Assembly (NCBI RefSeq): GCF_902499075.1
Contig: NZ_CABVPP010000002.1
Span: forward strand, 124,001-188,000
From: Burkholderia pseudomultivorans
Lineage (GTDB): Bacteria > Pseudomonadota > Gammaproteobacteria > Burkholderiales > Burkholderiaceae
Direction: 5' to 3'
DNA: 64,000 nucleotides
Part shown: positions 55,858 to 64,000 of the stretch, piece by piece
How positions within the stretch are numbered: position 1 is the first letter of the stretch
How the letters are laid out: every line of letters starts with the position of its first letter
Notes under the pieces: generated by a model
What the model was told of the DNA's origin: nothing
The model's input: the letters and a program-made list of their open reading frames with translations, nothing else
Databases searched by the model: none
Made by a program: the position numbers and the translations under genes

Positions 55858-56808
55858 TCAGCCCTTCCCGCCCGGCGCACCGCCCGTGGCCGGCGTCGCG
55901 CGCTTGACGATCGTCAGCGCCGACGCGATCGCAGTACCGAGATCCGACAGGTCCGACGGCACGATCAGCGTATTGCCCTGCTTCGCCAGATTCGAGAACG
56001 CGCCGACATACTGCTCGGCCACCTTCAGGTTCACCGCGTCCATCCCGCCCTGCGACTGGATCGCGCTCGCGATCTTCTGGATCGCCTGCGCATTGGCCTC
56101 GGCTACCGCGAGAATCGCCGCGGCTTCGCCCTGCGCCTGGTTGATCGCGGCCTGCCGCTCGCCTTCGGACTTCTGGATCGCCGCCTCGCGCGCGCCCGAC
56201 GCGAGATTGATCTGCTCCTGCTTGCGGCCTTCGGACGCGGCGATCAGCGCACGCTTCTCGCGCTCCGCGGTGATCTGCGCCTGCATCGCGTGCAGGATCT
56301 CCTTCGGCGGCGTGAGGTCCTTGATCTCGTAGCGCAGCACCTTCACGCCCCAGTTCGCCGCGGCCTGGTCGAGCGCCGACACGATGTTGTGGTTGATGAA
56401 GTCGCGCTCTTCGAAGGTCTTGTCGAGCTCGAGCTTGCCGACCACCGAGCGCAGGGTCGTCTGCGCGAGCTGCGTGATCGCGAGCACGAAGTTGCTCGAT
56501 CCGTACGATGCCTTCATCGGATCGGTCACCTGAAAGTACAGCACGCCGTCGACCTGCAGCTGCGTGTTGTCGCGCGTGATGCAGATCTGGCTCGGCACGT
56601 CGAGCGGGATCTCCTTCAGCACGTGCCGGTATGCGATGCGATCGACGAACGGCAGCACGATGTTCAGCCCCGGCGACAGCGTCGCGTGATAGCGCCCGAA
56701 GCGTTCGAGCACCCATGCATGCTGCTGCGGCACGATCTTCACCGTCTTCGACACGATCACGATCGCGATGACGAGCAGGACAACCCAGATGATCAGCGAA
56801 TCCATCAA
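55858..56808 (-). CDS. qmcA: SPFH/Band 7 protein (QmcA, stomatin-like)
   Basis: 316-aa membrane scaffold of the prohibitin/stomatin class. N-terminal anchor (LIIWVVLLVIAIVIVSKTV), then the SPFH core (VPQQHAWVLERFGRYHATLS, GLNIVLPFVDRIAYRH) and a coiled-coil Ala/Glu tail (EKRALIAASEGRKQEQIN). The C-terminal 20 residues are Gly/Pro-rich. In the same direction 30 bp downstream of nfeD, its usual partner in protein quality control and membrane microdomains. Confidence 0.95.
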   Translation of the reverse strand: MMDSLIIWVVLLVIAIVIVSKTVKIVPQQHAWVLERFGRYHATLSPGLNIVLPFVDRIAYRHVLKEIPLDVPSQICITRDNTQLQVDGVLYFQVTDPMKASYGSSNFVLAITQLAQTTLRSVVGKLELDKTFEERDFINHNIVSALDQAAANWGVKVLRYEIKDLTPPKEILHAMQAQITAEREKRALIAASEGRKQEQINLASGAREAAIQKSEGERQAAINQAQGEAAAILAVAEANAQAIQKIASAIQSQGGMDAVNLKVAEQYVGAFSNLAKQGNTLIVPSDLSDLGTAIASALTIVKRATPATGGAPGGKG

Positions 56809-56838
56809 GCATTCCCTCCTTGTTATTTCAGCGGACGA

Positions 56839-57273
56839 TCAGCCCGCGGGTTTCGCCACGACCACCAGACAGTTGCCGCGCACGGCGCTTACCTGGTACA
56901 CGCGCGCATCGTCGCGCTCGCCGCGCGCGAGCTCGACATCCCAGTCGGCGCCGCGATACTGCACGCGCGCGCGGCCGTCATGCCACGCGTCGACCGTGAC
57001 GGTCGCGCCGATATCGAGATTGACGTCGGGATTGGTCGACGTGTCGCGCTTCTGCCGGCGCCCGAGCCCCGAGCGGCGCAACACGATCATCGCGACGAGC
57101 GCGACCGCGGCAGCCGCGCCGAACTGCACGTGCGGCGCGAACCCCGCGAGCTGCAGCAGCCCGCCCGCGAGAAAGCCGAGCGCGATCATCAGCAGATAGA
57201 ACGTGCCCGTCAACAGTTCGGCCACCACCAGCACGCCCACCGCGACCCACCAGAACAGATGCCCCGACATCAT
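56839..57273 (-). CDS. NfeD family membrane protein (short form)
   Basis: 144 aa: two membrane helices (FWWVAVGVLVVAELLTGTFY and LLMIALGFLAGGLLQLAG) and a C-terminal OB fold (GATVTVDAWHDGRARVQYRG). Short NfeD, without the protease domain, normally partners a stomatin/QmcA. Start ATG 57273 (MMSGHLF) has AGGAGACCAC upstream; a longer version to 57297 is rejected. Confidence 0.93.
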   Translation of the reverse strand: MMSGHLFWWVAVGVLVVAELLTGTFYLLMIALGFLAGGLLQLAGFAPHVQFGAAAAVALVAMIVLRRSGLGRRQKRDTSTNPDVNLDIGATVTVDAWHDGRARVQYRGADWDVELARGERDDARVYQVSAVRGNCLVVVAKPAG

Positions 57274-57291
57274 GTGGTCTCCTGCAAACGA

Positions 57292-57318
57292 AAACACCCC
57301 GGTGCTACCGGGGTGTTT
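57292..57318. terminator. Bidirectional hairpin between ppsA and nfeD
   Basis: AACACCCCGGT/ACCGGGGTGTT, loop GCT, T-run on both sides. On the minus strand it ends the ppsA transcript 77 bp past its stop. Confidence 0.8.
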
Positions 57319-57395
57319 ATATCACAAACCTTTCATTTTGCCTTCGACGAAAGTGCGGGCGAGCCGCCCTTTCGTCGAACGCGCATGAGCGACCG

Positions 57396-59795
57396 TTACT
57401 TCCGGTTCGCCAGGTTCTGCCACGTCTCGATGATCGTGTCCGGGTTCAGCGAGATCGACACGATGCCTTCGTCGGTCAGCCATTGCGCGAAGTCCGGATG
57501 ATCGGACGGGCCCTGGCCGCAGATGCCGACGTACTTGCCCATCTTGCGGCAGGTATCGATCGCGCGCTTCAGCAGGAACTTGACCGCCGGATCGCGCTCG
57601 TCGAAGTCGGCTGCCAGCAGTTCCATGCCCGAGTCGCGATCGAGGCCGAGCGTGAGCTGCGTGAGGTCGTTCGAACCGATCGAGAAGCCGTCGAAGAACT
57701 GCAGGAACTCTTCGGCGAGGATCGCGTTGGTCGGGACTTCGCACATCATCACGAGACGCAGGCCGTTTTCGCCGCGCTTCAGGCCGAACTTCTCGAGCAG
57801 GCCGACGACGCGCTCCGCCTGCTTCACGGTCCGCACGAACGGCACCATGATCTCGACGTTGGTCAGGCCCATCTCGTCGCGCACGCGCTTCAGCGCGCGG
57901 CACTCCATCTCGAACGCCTGCGCGAAGTCGTCGGCGATGTAACGCGACGCGCCGCGGAAGCCCAGCATCGGGTTTTCTTCATCCGGCTCGTAGCGCGAAC
58001 CGCCGATCAGCTTCTTGTACTCGTTCGACTTGAAGTCGGACAGACGCACGATCACGGGCTTCGGGTAGAACGCCGCGGCGATCGTCGCGACGCCTTCCGT
58101 CAGCTTGTCGACGTAGAACGCACGCGGCGACGCGTGACCGCGCGCGACGCTCTCGACCGCCTTCTTCAGATCCTGGTCGATGTTCGGGTACTCGAGGATC
58201 GCCTTCGGGTGCACGCCGATGTTGTTGTTGATGATGAACTCAAGACGCGCGAGACCGACGCCGGCGTTCGGCAGCTGCGAGAAGTCGAACGCGAGCTGCG
58301 GGTTGCCGACGTTCATCATGATCTTGACCGGGATTTCCGGCAGTTCGCCGCGCTGCACTTCGGTGACTTCCGTCTCGAGCAGCCCGTCGTAGATCTTGCC
58401 TTCGTCGCCTTCCGCGCACGACACGGTGACGAGCGCGCCGTCCTTCAGCACGTCGGTCGCGTCGCCGCAGCCGACCACCGCCGGCACGCCGAGCTCGCGC
58501 GCGATGATCGCCGCGTGGCAGGTACGGCCGCCACGGTTCGTGACGATCGCCGACGCACGCTTCATCACCGGCTCCCAGTTCGGGTCGGTCATGTCGGCGA
58601 CCAGCACGTCGCCCGGCTGCACGCGTTCCATTTCAGACGGATCCTGGATCACGCGCACGGGGCCCGCGCCGATCTTCTGGCCGATCGCACGGCCCGTCGC
58701 CAGCACCTGCGACTGGCCCTTCAGCTTGAAGCGCTGCTCGGCCTTGCCGCTCGCCTGACTCTTCACCGTTTCCGGACGCGCCTGCAGGATGAAGATCTTG
58801 CCGTCGCGGCCGTCCTTGCCCCACTCGATGTCCATCGGACGCTGGTAGTGCTTCTCGATGATGACCGCGTACTTCGCGAGCTCGATCACGTCTTCGTCGG
58901 TGATCGAGTAGCGGTTGCGCTGCTCGTGCGGCACGTCGACCGTCTTCACGCGGCCCGGTTCGCCCGGCTGCGTGAACTCCATCTTGATCAGCTTCGAGCC
59001 GATCGAGCGGCGGATGATCGGGTACTTGTCCTGGGCGAGCGTGGTCTTGAACACGTAGAACTCGTCCGGGTTCACCGCGCCCTGCACGACGGTTTCGCCG
59101 AGGCCGTAGCTCGACGTGACGAACACGGCGTCCTTGAAGCCCGATTCGGTGTCGATCGTGAACATCACGCCGGCCGCGCCGACGTCCGAGCGGACCATGC
59201 GCTGCACGCCGGCCGACAGCGCGACCTCGGCGTGCGTGAAGCCCTTGTGCACGCGATACGAAATCGCGCGGTCGTTGTACAGCGACGCGAACACGTGCTT
59301 CATGCGGTCGAGCACGTCCTCGATGCCGACGACGTTCAGATACGACTCCTGCTGGCCCGCGAACGACGCGTCGGGCAGGTCTTCCGCGGTCGCGGACGAG
59401 CGCACGGCGAACGACAGCTCGCCCGGCGAGCCGTTCTGCAGGACTTCGAACTGCGCGCGGATTTCCTGCTCGAGACGCGGCTGCAGCGGCGCATCGACGA
59501 TCCACTTGCGGATTTCGGCGCCGGCTTCGGCGAGCGCCTTCACGTCGTCGATGTCGAGCGACTCGAGACGCTTGGCGATGCGGTCGGTGAGGTCGTTATG
59601 CGTGAGGAAATCGCGGAAAGCGAGCGCGGTCGTGGCGAAACCGGTGGGTACGCGAACGCCTGCCTCGGAAAGCTGGCTGATCATTTCGCCGAGCGACGCA
59701 TTCTTGCCGCCGACGATCTCCACATCGGTCATCCGCAACTGCTCGAACGGAATTACATACGCCTGGTCCTTTGCGACGTTTGCTGCGTTAGTCAT
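57396..59795 (-). CDS. ppsA: Phosphoenolpyruvate synthase
   Basis: 799-aa enzyme making PEP from pyruvate and ATP for gluconeogenesis. N-terminal ATP-grasp ([20 protein letters not shown] region), swivelling phosphohistidine domain with [18 protein letters not shown] (His), and the PEP/pyruvate barrel ending in [14 protein letters not shown] 59795 ([11 protein letters not shown]) replaces an upstream frame extension. Divergent from ppsR, its regulator; a long inverted repeat lies between them. Confidence 0.97.
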   Translation of the reverse strand: MTNAANVAKDQAYVIPFEQLRMTDVEIVGGKNASLGEMISQLSEAGVRVPTGFATTALAFRDFLTHNDLTDRIAKRLESLDIDDVKALAEAGAEIRKWIVDAPLQPRLEQEIRAQFEVLQNGSPGELSFAVRSSATAEDLPDASFAGQQESYLNVVGIEDVLDRMKHVFASLYNDRAISYRVHKGFTHAEVALSAGVQRMVRSDVGAAGVMFTIDTESGFKDAVFVTSSYGLGETVVQGAVNPDEFYVFKTTLAQDKYPIIRRSIGSKLIKMEFTQPGEPGRVKTVDVPHEQRNRYSITDEDVIELAKYAVIIEKHYQRPMDIEWGKDGRDGKIFILQARPETVKSQASGKAEQRFKLKGQSQVLATGRAIGQKIGAGPVRVIQDPSEMERVQPGDVLVADMTDPNWEPVMKRASAIVTNRGGRTCHAAIIARELGVPAVVGCGDATDVLKDGALVTVSCAEGDEGKIYDGLLETEVTEVQRGELPEIPVKIMMNVGNPQLAFDFSQLPNAGVGLARLEFIINNNIGVHPKAILEYPNIDQDLKKAVESVARGHASPRAFYVDKLTEGVATIAAAFYPKPVIVRLSDFKSNEYKKLIGGSRYEPDEENPMLGFRGASRYIADDFAQAFEMECRALKRVRDEMGLTNVEIMVPFVRTVKQAERVVGLLEKFGLKRGENGLRLVMMCEVPTNAILAEEFLQFFDGFSIGSNDLTQLTLGLDRDSGMELLAADFDERDPAVKFLLKRAIDTCRKMGKYVGICGQGPSDHPDFAQWLTDEGIVSISLNPDTIIETWQNLANRK

Positions 59796-60170
59796 ACAAG
59801 CCCCTAAGTGTGAAAAAAATGCTCGATCGCGCAAGTGGGCTCGAACGCGGGCGCTTGCAAAAAGGCGCGGCGCGTCTTGCGCAACCTGTTAGATAAACAA
59901 TCGCAGCGGCGGCATTGTTCCGACCCGATTTGCAAAAATCCCGGCAGAAGGGCGATATTTTCAGACGAATCGCCGAACTTGCCGGGAATCTTTGACCGAT
60001 CGCGGCATGCTCCGGGCGCCGGTCGCGCCCTGCCCCCGCAATTGCTTATCCAACAGGTTGCCGCTATTCTACCGTGCCGGCTGCCGGATGTGGCGCGACC
60101 TTGTCACCGCGTCTGGAGGAGGCCCTCCAGCCACCCGTGCACCCGCCCTTCACGCTCGACGTCCAGATTC
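59796..60170. other. Divergent ppsA/ppsR regulatory region
   Basis: 375 bp with no gene. The inverted repeat annotated separately spans 59881-60061. TATTCT at 60065-60070 with TTGCTT at 60043-60048 (16-bp spacer) is a candidate ppsR promoter that overlaps the right arm. Confidence 0.45.
59881..60061. repeat. Long inverted repeat in the ppsA-ppsR intergenic region
   Basis: The left arm 59881-59904 (GCAACCTGTTAGATAA and eight more) and the right arm 60038-60061 (ending TTATCCAACAGGTTGC) match in inverse orientation at 21 of 24 positions, 133 bp apart. Each arm faces one of the divergent genes. Confidence 0.75.
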
Positions 60171-60986
60171 ATGCTGCCTACCGTTTTCATCGTGTCCGAC
60201 GGCACCGGGATCACTGCCGAAACCTTCGCGCATTCGATCCTCTCCCAGTTCGACCAGAAATTCCGCCTCGTACGCGTGCCGTTCGTCGATTCGCTCGACA
60301 AGGCATATTCGACCGTCGAGAAGATCAACGAGGCCGCCGTGCACGACGGCCGCCGCTCGATCGTGTTCACGACGCTCGTCGACAGCGAGTCGAACGACAT
60401 CGTCAAGCGCTCGAACGCGCTGGTGCTCGACATGTTCCAGCGCTTCGTCGAACCGCTCGAACAGGAACTGCAGCTGAAGTCGAGCCACGCGATGGGCCGC
60501 GGCCACCAGAACGCGGACACCGAGGAATACAAGACGCGGATCGAGGCGATCAACTTCTCGCTCGCGCACGACGACGGCCAGTCGAACCGCAACCTGTCGG
60601 AGGCCGACGTGATCCTGGTCGGCGTGTCGCGCAGCGGCAAGACGCCGACCAGCCTGTATCTCGCGATGCAGTACGGCGTGAAGGCCGCCAACTATCCGCT
60701 GATTCCGGAAGACTTCGAGCGCGGCAAGCTGCCGTCGGCGCTGTCGCCGCATCGCGACAAGCTGTTCGGGCTGTCGATCGACCCGCAGCGCCTGTCGGAG
60801 ATCCGCAACGAGCGCCGGCCCGGCAGCAAGTATGCGGCGCCCGAGAACTGCCGCTACGAGATCAACGAGGCCGAGGCGATGATGCGCCGCGAAGGGATCA
60901 AGTGGCTGTCGTCGACGCACAAGTCGATCGAGGAAATCGCGACGACGATCCTGCAGGAAATCCGCCTCGAACGGCAGTCGTACTGA
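60171..60986 (+). CDS. ppsR: PEP synthase regulatory protein (kinase/pyrophosphorylase, DUF299)
   Basis: Bifunctional ADP-dependent kinase and phosphate-dependent phosphorylase that inactivates and reactivates PpsA at a Thr next to its catalytic His. 271 aa: [18 protein letters not shown] at the start, the P-loop [15 protein letters not shown], and the C-terminal [14 protein letters not shown]. The ATG at 60171 matches the family opening. Faces ppsA. Confidence 0.96.
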   Translation: MLPTVFIVSDGTGITAETFAHSILSQFDQKFRLVRVPFVDSLDKAYSTVEKINEAAVHDGRRSIVFTTLVDSESNDIVKRSNALVLDMFQRFVEPLEQELQLKSSHAMGRGHQNADTEEYKTRIEAINFSLAHDDGQSNRNLSEADVILVGVSRSGKTPTSLYLAMQYGVKAANYPLIPEDFERGKLPSALSPHRDKLFGLSIDPQRLSEIRNERRPGSKYAAPENCRYEINEAEAMMRREGIKWLSSTHKSIEEIATTILQEIRLERQSY

Positions 60987-61020
60987 CCGTCGCGCGGTCG
61001 GATCGCCCCGCCGGAAGCAG

Positions 61021-61048
61021 AAAGGCCGCGTTCGACGCGGCCTTTTTT
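61021..61048 (+). terminator. Terminator of ppsR
   Basis: Stem AAAGGCCGCG/CGCGGCCTTT, loop TTCGA, followed by TTTTTT overlap. 34 bp past the stop. Confidence 0.9.
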
Positions 61049-61077
61049 CGTTCTTTGCTCCTGATGCGCGTGCGACC

Positions 61078-61860
61078 TCACCCGCGCCGCTGCTGCCTGA
61101 CCTGCTCGAACAGGCACACCGCCGCCGCCGCGGCGACGTTCAGCGACTCCATGCCGCCCGGCTGCGGAATCGTCACGCGATGCGCGGCCGCGTCGCGCCA
61201 GAACGCCGACACGCCCGCGCCCTCGTTGCCGAACACCCATGCCACAGGCCCCGACAGGTCGCAGTCGTAGATCGCCTGCGCGCCGTGCGAATCGGTCAGC
61301 GCGACCGGCACGTCGAGCCGCGCCGCCAGCGCGTCGGGTGCGACGTCCTCGTGGATCGACAGCAGGAAATGCGCGCCCATACCCGAGCGCAGCACCTTCG
61401 ACGACCACGCGTAGGCGGTGCCCGGCGCGCAGAACACGTGCCGCACGCCGGCGGCCGCCGCGCTGCGCAGGATCGAGCCGACGTTGCCGGCGTCCTGCAC
61501 GCCGTCGAGCACGACCGACGACTGCGTGACGCGCTCGGGCAGCGGCTGCGCCGGACGATCGACGAGCAGCAGGAAGCCGACGCCGCTGACGACGTTCGAC
61601 AGTTGCCCGAACAGCGCGTCCGGCAGCGTGACGACGCGCTGCGCGTCGATGCGCGCGACGATCGCCTGCGCCTCGGCGTGCGCCAGCGCGCCTTCGGTCG
61701 CGACGCATAGCTCGGGCGTGGCGCCCGTATCGAGATAGGCGCTGGCGAGATGGAAACCTTCGAGCAGCGCCTGGCCGCCGCGGCGCTGTTGGGACGTCGA
61801 GCCCGCGAGCGCCTTCAGGCGCTTGTACAGCGGGTTGTCGCGGGAAGTAATGACTTTCAT
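61078..61860 (-). CDS. TrmH/SpoU family RNA 2'-O-methyltransferase
   Basis: 260 aa. SPOUT knot motifs: [31 protein letters not shown] and [19 protein letters not shown]-terminal RNA-binding part ([14 protein letters not shown]). Its ATG overlaps the rnhB stop by four bases. The rRNA or tRNA target is unknown. Last gene of the lpx cluster. Confidence 0.92.
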   Translation of the reverse strand: MKVITSRDNPLYKRLKALAGSTSQQRRGGQALLEGFHLASAYLDTGATPELCVATEGALAHAEAQAIVARIDAQRVVTLPDALFGQLSNVVSGVGFLLLVDRPAQPLPERVTQSSVVLDGVQDAGNVGSILRSAAAAGVRHVFCAPGTAYAWSSKVLRSGMGAHFLLSIHEDVAPDALAARLDVPVALTDSHGAQAIYDCDLSGPVAWVFGNEGAGVSAFWRDAAAHRVTIPQPGGMESLNVAAAAAVCLFEQVRQQRRG

Positions 61861-62501
61861 CGAATCAGGTCGAGTGCGGCGCGCACCGGTGCGAACGAGC
61901 GCCGATGCGCTTCGCACGGACCGTGCTCGCGCAGCGCGGCAAGGTGTTTCGCGGTGCCGTAGCCCGCATGCACGTTGAAGCCGTACACCGGAAAACGTTC
62001 GTGCAGGTCGACCAGCATGCGGTCGCGCGTGACCTTCGCGAGGATCGACGCGGCCGAGATGCTCGGCACCAGCGCGTCGCCGCTGACGATCGCCTCCGCA
62101 CGAACCGACAGCGTCGGGCAGCGGTTGCCGTCGATCTGCGCGAGCGTAGGCAGCACCGCCAGCCCTTCGACGGCGCGCTTCATCGCGAGCATCGTCGCGT
62201 GCAGGATGTTCAGCGTATCGATCTCGTCGACGCTCGCCGACGCGACGCAGTACGACACCGAGCGCGCGACGATCAGCTCGTACAGCGCGTCGCGCTTCTT
62301 CGCGGACAGCGCCTTCGAATCGTCGAGGCCTTCGATCGGCCGCGCGGGATCGAGGATCACCGCGGCGGCCACCACGGGCCCCGCGAGCGGGCCGCGCCCG
62401 GCTTCGTCGACGCCGCAGACGATCTCGTCGGGTCGGCTGAAGTCGAAGCCGCCCTGCGCGCCGCCCGACGCGCGGCGCCGCGATGTGCTGGCTGCGGTCA
62501 T
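61857..62501 (-). CDS. rnhB: Ribonuclease HII
   Basis: 214 aa; removes ribonucleotides and RNA from hybrids. [20 protein letters not shown] (DEAGRG acid pair), [12 protein letters not shown], and the late Asp in [14 protein letters not shown]-terminal Ser/Arg/Gly-rich tail. ATGA overlap with lpxB (start 62501) and with the methyltransferase gene. Confidence 0.96.
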   Translation of the reverse strand: MTAASTSRRRASGGAQGGFDFSRPDEIVCGVDEAGRGPLAGPVVAAAVILDPARPIEGLDDSKALSAKKRDALYELIVARSVSYCVASASVDEIDTLNILHATMLAMKRAVEGLAVLPTLAQIDGNRCPTLSVRAEAIVSGDALVPSISAASILAKVTRDRMLVDLHERFPVYGFNVHAGYGTAKHLAALREHGPCEAHRRSFAPVRAALDLIR

Positions 62502-63667
62502 GCGCGCCCCTTGCGTTGTTCGAGCACGCGCGCGACCGCTTCGGCCGCCTTCGCGGCCGTGTTTTGCCGCAGCGAAAGATGCATTTCGGTAAAGACTTCG
62601 GTCAGCGTGCGGCGATTCGCATCGTCGCGCAGTTGCGTGAGCGTCGCATCGGCGAGCGCCTCGGGCGTCGCGAAATGCTGCAGCAGCTCGGGCACCACGA
62701 AGCGCCCCGCGAGGATGTTCGGCAGCCCGACGTACGGCAGATAGCCCTGCCGGCGCATGATCTGCCCGGTCAGCCAGGGCACCTTGTACGAGATCACCAT
62801 CGGCTTTTTCAGCAGCGCGGCTTCCAGCGTAACGGTGCCGCTCTTCACGAGGATCGCGTCGGCGGCCGTCATCGCGACCTGCGAGCGGCCGTCGGTAATC
62901 GTCAGCGCGAGTTGCGGATGCGCATCGACGAGCGGCTGCAGCAGCTCGCGCAGCGCGGGCGTCGCAGCCGGCATCACGAAACGCAGGCCCGGCTCGCGCT
63001 GCTGCATCAGCGCCATCGCCGCGAAGAAGGTCGGGCCGATCAGTGCGATCTCCGAGCGCCGGCTGCCCGGCAGCACCGCGATCACGGGGCCGTCGGCCGG
63101 CAGCCCGAGCGCGATGCGCGCGCCGTGCGTGTCGGGTTCGAGCGGGATGTCGTCGGCGAGCGGATGGCCGACGTAGGTCGACGCGACGCCGGCCTTGTCG
63201 AGAATCGCCGGCTCGAACGGGAACAGGCACAGCATGTGGTCGACCGACTTCGCGATCTTCTTGATCCGACCGCCGCGCCACGCCCAGATCGACGGGCACA
63301 CGAAGTGGATCGACGGAATGCCCGCGTCGCGCGCAGCCTGCTCGACGTTGAAGTTGAAATCGGGCGCGTCGACGCCGATGAACGCGTCCGGCCGCTCCGC
63401 GAGCAGCTGGCGCTTCAGCTCGCCGCGAATCCGCAGGATCTCGGGGATCTGGCCCAGCGCCTCGACGTAGCCGCGCACCGTCAGCTTGTCCATCTGCCAG
63501 TGCGAGTCGAAGCCCTGCGCGATCATCCGCTGCCCGCCGATCCCGTAGTACTGCGTGGACGCGGGCAGCCGCTCGCGCAGCCCGCCGAGCAGCGACGCCG
63601 CGAGCAGATCGCCCGACGGCTCGCCCGCCACCATCGCGAGCCGGAGCTGAGTGGTCGGAAGCGTCAT
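62498..63667 (-). CDS. lpxB: Lipid-A-disaccharide synthase
   Basis: Condenses UDP-2,3-diacyl-GlcN with lipid X in the Raetz pathway. 389 aa: [22 protein letters not shown] (in part), [10 protein letters not shown]-like segment ([10 protein letters not shown]), [10 protein letters not shown], and the late [13 protein letters not shown] and [13 protein letters not shown]. Starts 3 bp after the lpxA stop; overlaps rnhB by ATGA. Confidence 0.97.
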   Translation of the reverse strand: MTLPTTQLRLAMVAGEPSGDLLAASLLGGLRERLPASTQYYGIGGQRMIAQGFDSHWQMDKLTVRGYVEALGQIPEILRIRGELKRQLLAERPDAFIGVDAPDFNFNVEQAARDAGIPSIHFVCPSIWAWRGGRIKKIAKSVDHMLCLFPFEPAILDKAGVASTYVGHPLADDIPLEPDTHGARIALGLPADGPVIAVLPGSRRSEIALIGPTFFAAMALMQQREPGLRFVMPAATPALRELLQPLVDAHPQLALTITDGRSQVAMTAADAILVKSGTVTLEAALLKKPMVISYKVPWLTGQIMRRQGYLPYVGLPNILAGRFVVPELLQHFATPEALADATLTQLRDDANRRTLTEVFTEMHLSLRQNTAAKAAEAVARVLEQRKGRA

Positions 63668-63670
63668 CGC

Positions 63671-64000
63671 TTAGCGGATGATGCCGCGCTGGGATGCGTC
63701 GATGAACGCGACGAGCGCCTTGACGGGCGCATCGCCGTCGCCGCCGGCTTCCGCCAGTTCGCGCAGCTGCGTCTTCGCCTCCTCGAGCGACAAGCCGTTC
63801 TTGTACAGCAGCCGGTATGCGCTGCGCAGCGCCGAGATCGCATCGGGCGAGAAACCGCGGCGACGCAGCCCCTCGATGTTGATGCCGTGCGGTTCGGCCT
63901 TGTTGCCGGCCGCAATCACGAACGGCGGCACGTCCTGCACGAGCGCCGACGCGCCGCCGAGCATCGCGTGCGCGCCGATGCGCACGAACTGGTGCACGCC
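63671..64000 (-). CDS. lpxA: UDP-N-acetylglucosamine acyltransferase (partial, 5' end outside)
   Basis: C-terminal part of the lipid A acyltransferase. [21 protein letters not shown] is the end of the left-handed beta-helix; the helical C-terminal cap ([33 protein letters not shown]) is typical of LpxA. The first part lies past the window. Ends in TAA at 63671. Confidence 0.93.
   Translation of the reverse strand, partial: GVHQFVRIGAHAMLGGASALVQDVPPFVIAAGNKAEPHGINIEGLRRRGFSPDAISALRSAYRLLYKNGLSLEEAKTQLRELAEAGGDGDAPVKALVAFIDASQRGIIR

Noticed and set aside
57483-59807. 774-codon open frame opposite ppsA
   Set aside because: Antisense shadow of ppsA; no family features and biased composition.

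Overview
This 64 kb window is a high-GC beta-proteobacterial chromosome segment. Codon use and gene content (mfd, argE-type deacetylase, guaB/guaA, smpB/ratA, qmcA/nfeD, ppsA/ppsR, lpxA-lpxB-rnhB-trmH) point to Burkholderia sensu stricto, probably a B. cepacia-complex strain and its main chromosome. The species-level statement is inference from gene repertoire. I saw no rRNA, tRNA or CRISPR array.

Layout. 1-5.6 kb: 3' part of mfd, acetylornithine deacetylase-like gene, threonine dehydratase-like gene, DUF3574 lipoprotein. 5.7-5.8 kb: decayed IS3-family transposase relic. 6-14 kb: housekeeping and envelope genes (PBP1A, a PspA/TPR pair, mscL, a beta-hydroxyacid dehydrogenase, dodecin). 14.2-25.8 kb: a LysR regulator followed by a purine-catabolic block: 8-oxoguanine deaminase, 5-hydroxyisourate hydrolase, membrane urate oxidase PuuD, then on the minus strand a GntR regulator, NCS1 permease, Asp/Glu/hydantoin-type racemase, allantoinase PuuE, OHCU decarboxylase, allantoicase and ureidoglycolate lyase. 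Together these encode a nearly continuous route from 8-oxoguanine/urate to glyoxylate plus urea. 25.9-30 kb: ldcA, tadA, DUF1992, DUF4148 and an orphan LuxR-type regulator.

30.0-38.9 kb holds the most interesting block: an MFS carrier divergent from a GntR/UTRA regulator, whose stop overlaps a 579-aa fumarate-reductase/AprA-like flavoprotein, then an 8-Cys ferredoxin, a sulfonate/nitrate-type ABC importer whose binding protein carries an extra C-terminal domain that looks NosL-like, a HEAT-repeat protein and a DUF971 Cys/His protein. It reads as one uptake-plus-redox operon. Its flavoprotein-ferredoxin-binding protein order recalls the asfABC aryl-desulfonation genes of Pseudomonas, but the NosL-like fusion and the HEAT/DUF971 tail are unusual.

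39-42 kb: a frameshifted beta-hydroxyacid dehydrogenase (one extra C in a C4 run), a Nudix hydrolase, an RNA 2',3'-cyclic phosphodiesterase and a DEDDh exonuclease. 42.2-45.4 kb is a small accessory patch abutting the 3' side of guaA: hipB-hipA, a P-loop kinase of lower GC, and a truncated IS3-family element whose terminal repeat ends right beside the guaA terminator. 45.5-49.3 kb: guaB - membrane protein - guaA. 49.6-53.3 kb: a DUF899-DUF2182 gene pair divergent from an unusual TPR/winged-helix regulator, and a beta-propeller protein. 53.4-64 kb: DMT transporter, ratA/rnfH divergent from smpB, qmcA-nfeD, ppsA divergent from ppsR (with a striking long inverted repeat between them), and the translationally coupled lpxA-lpxB-rnhB-trmH run, lpxA being cut by the window end.
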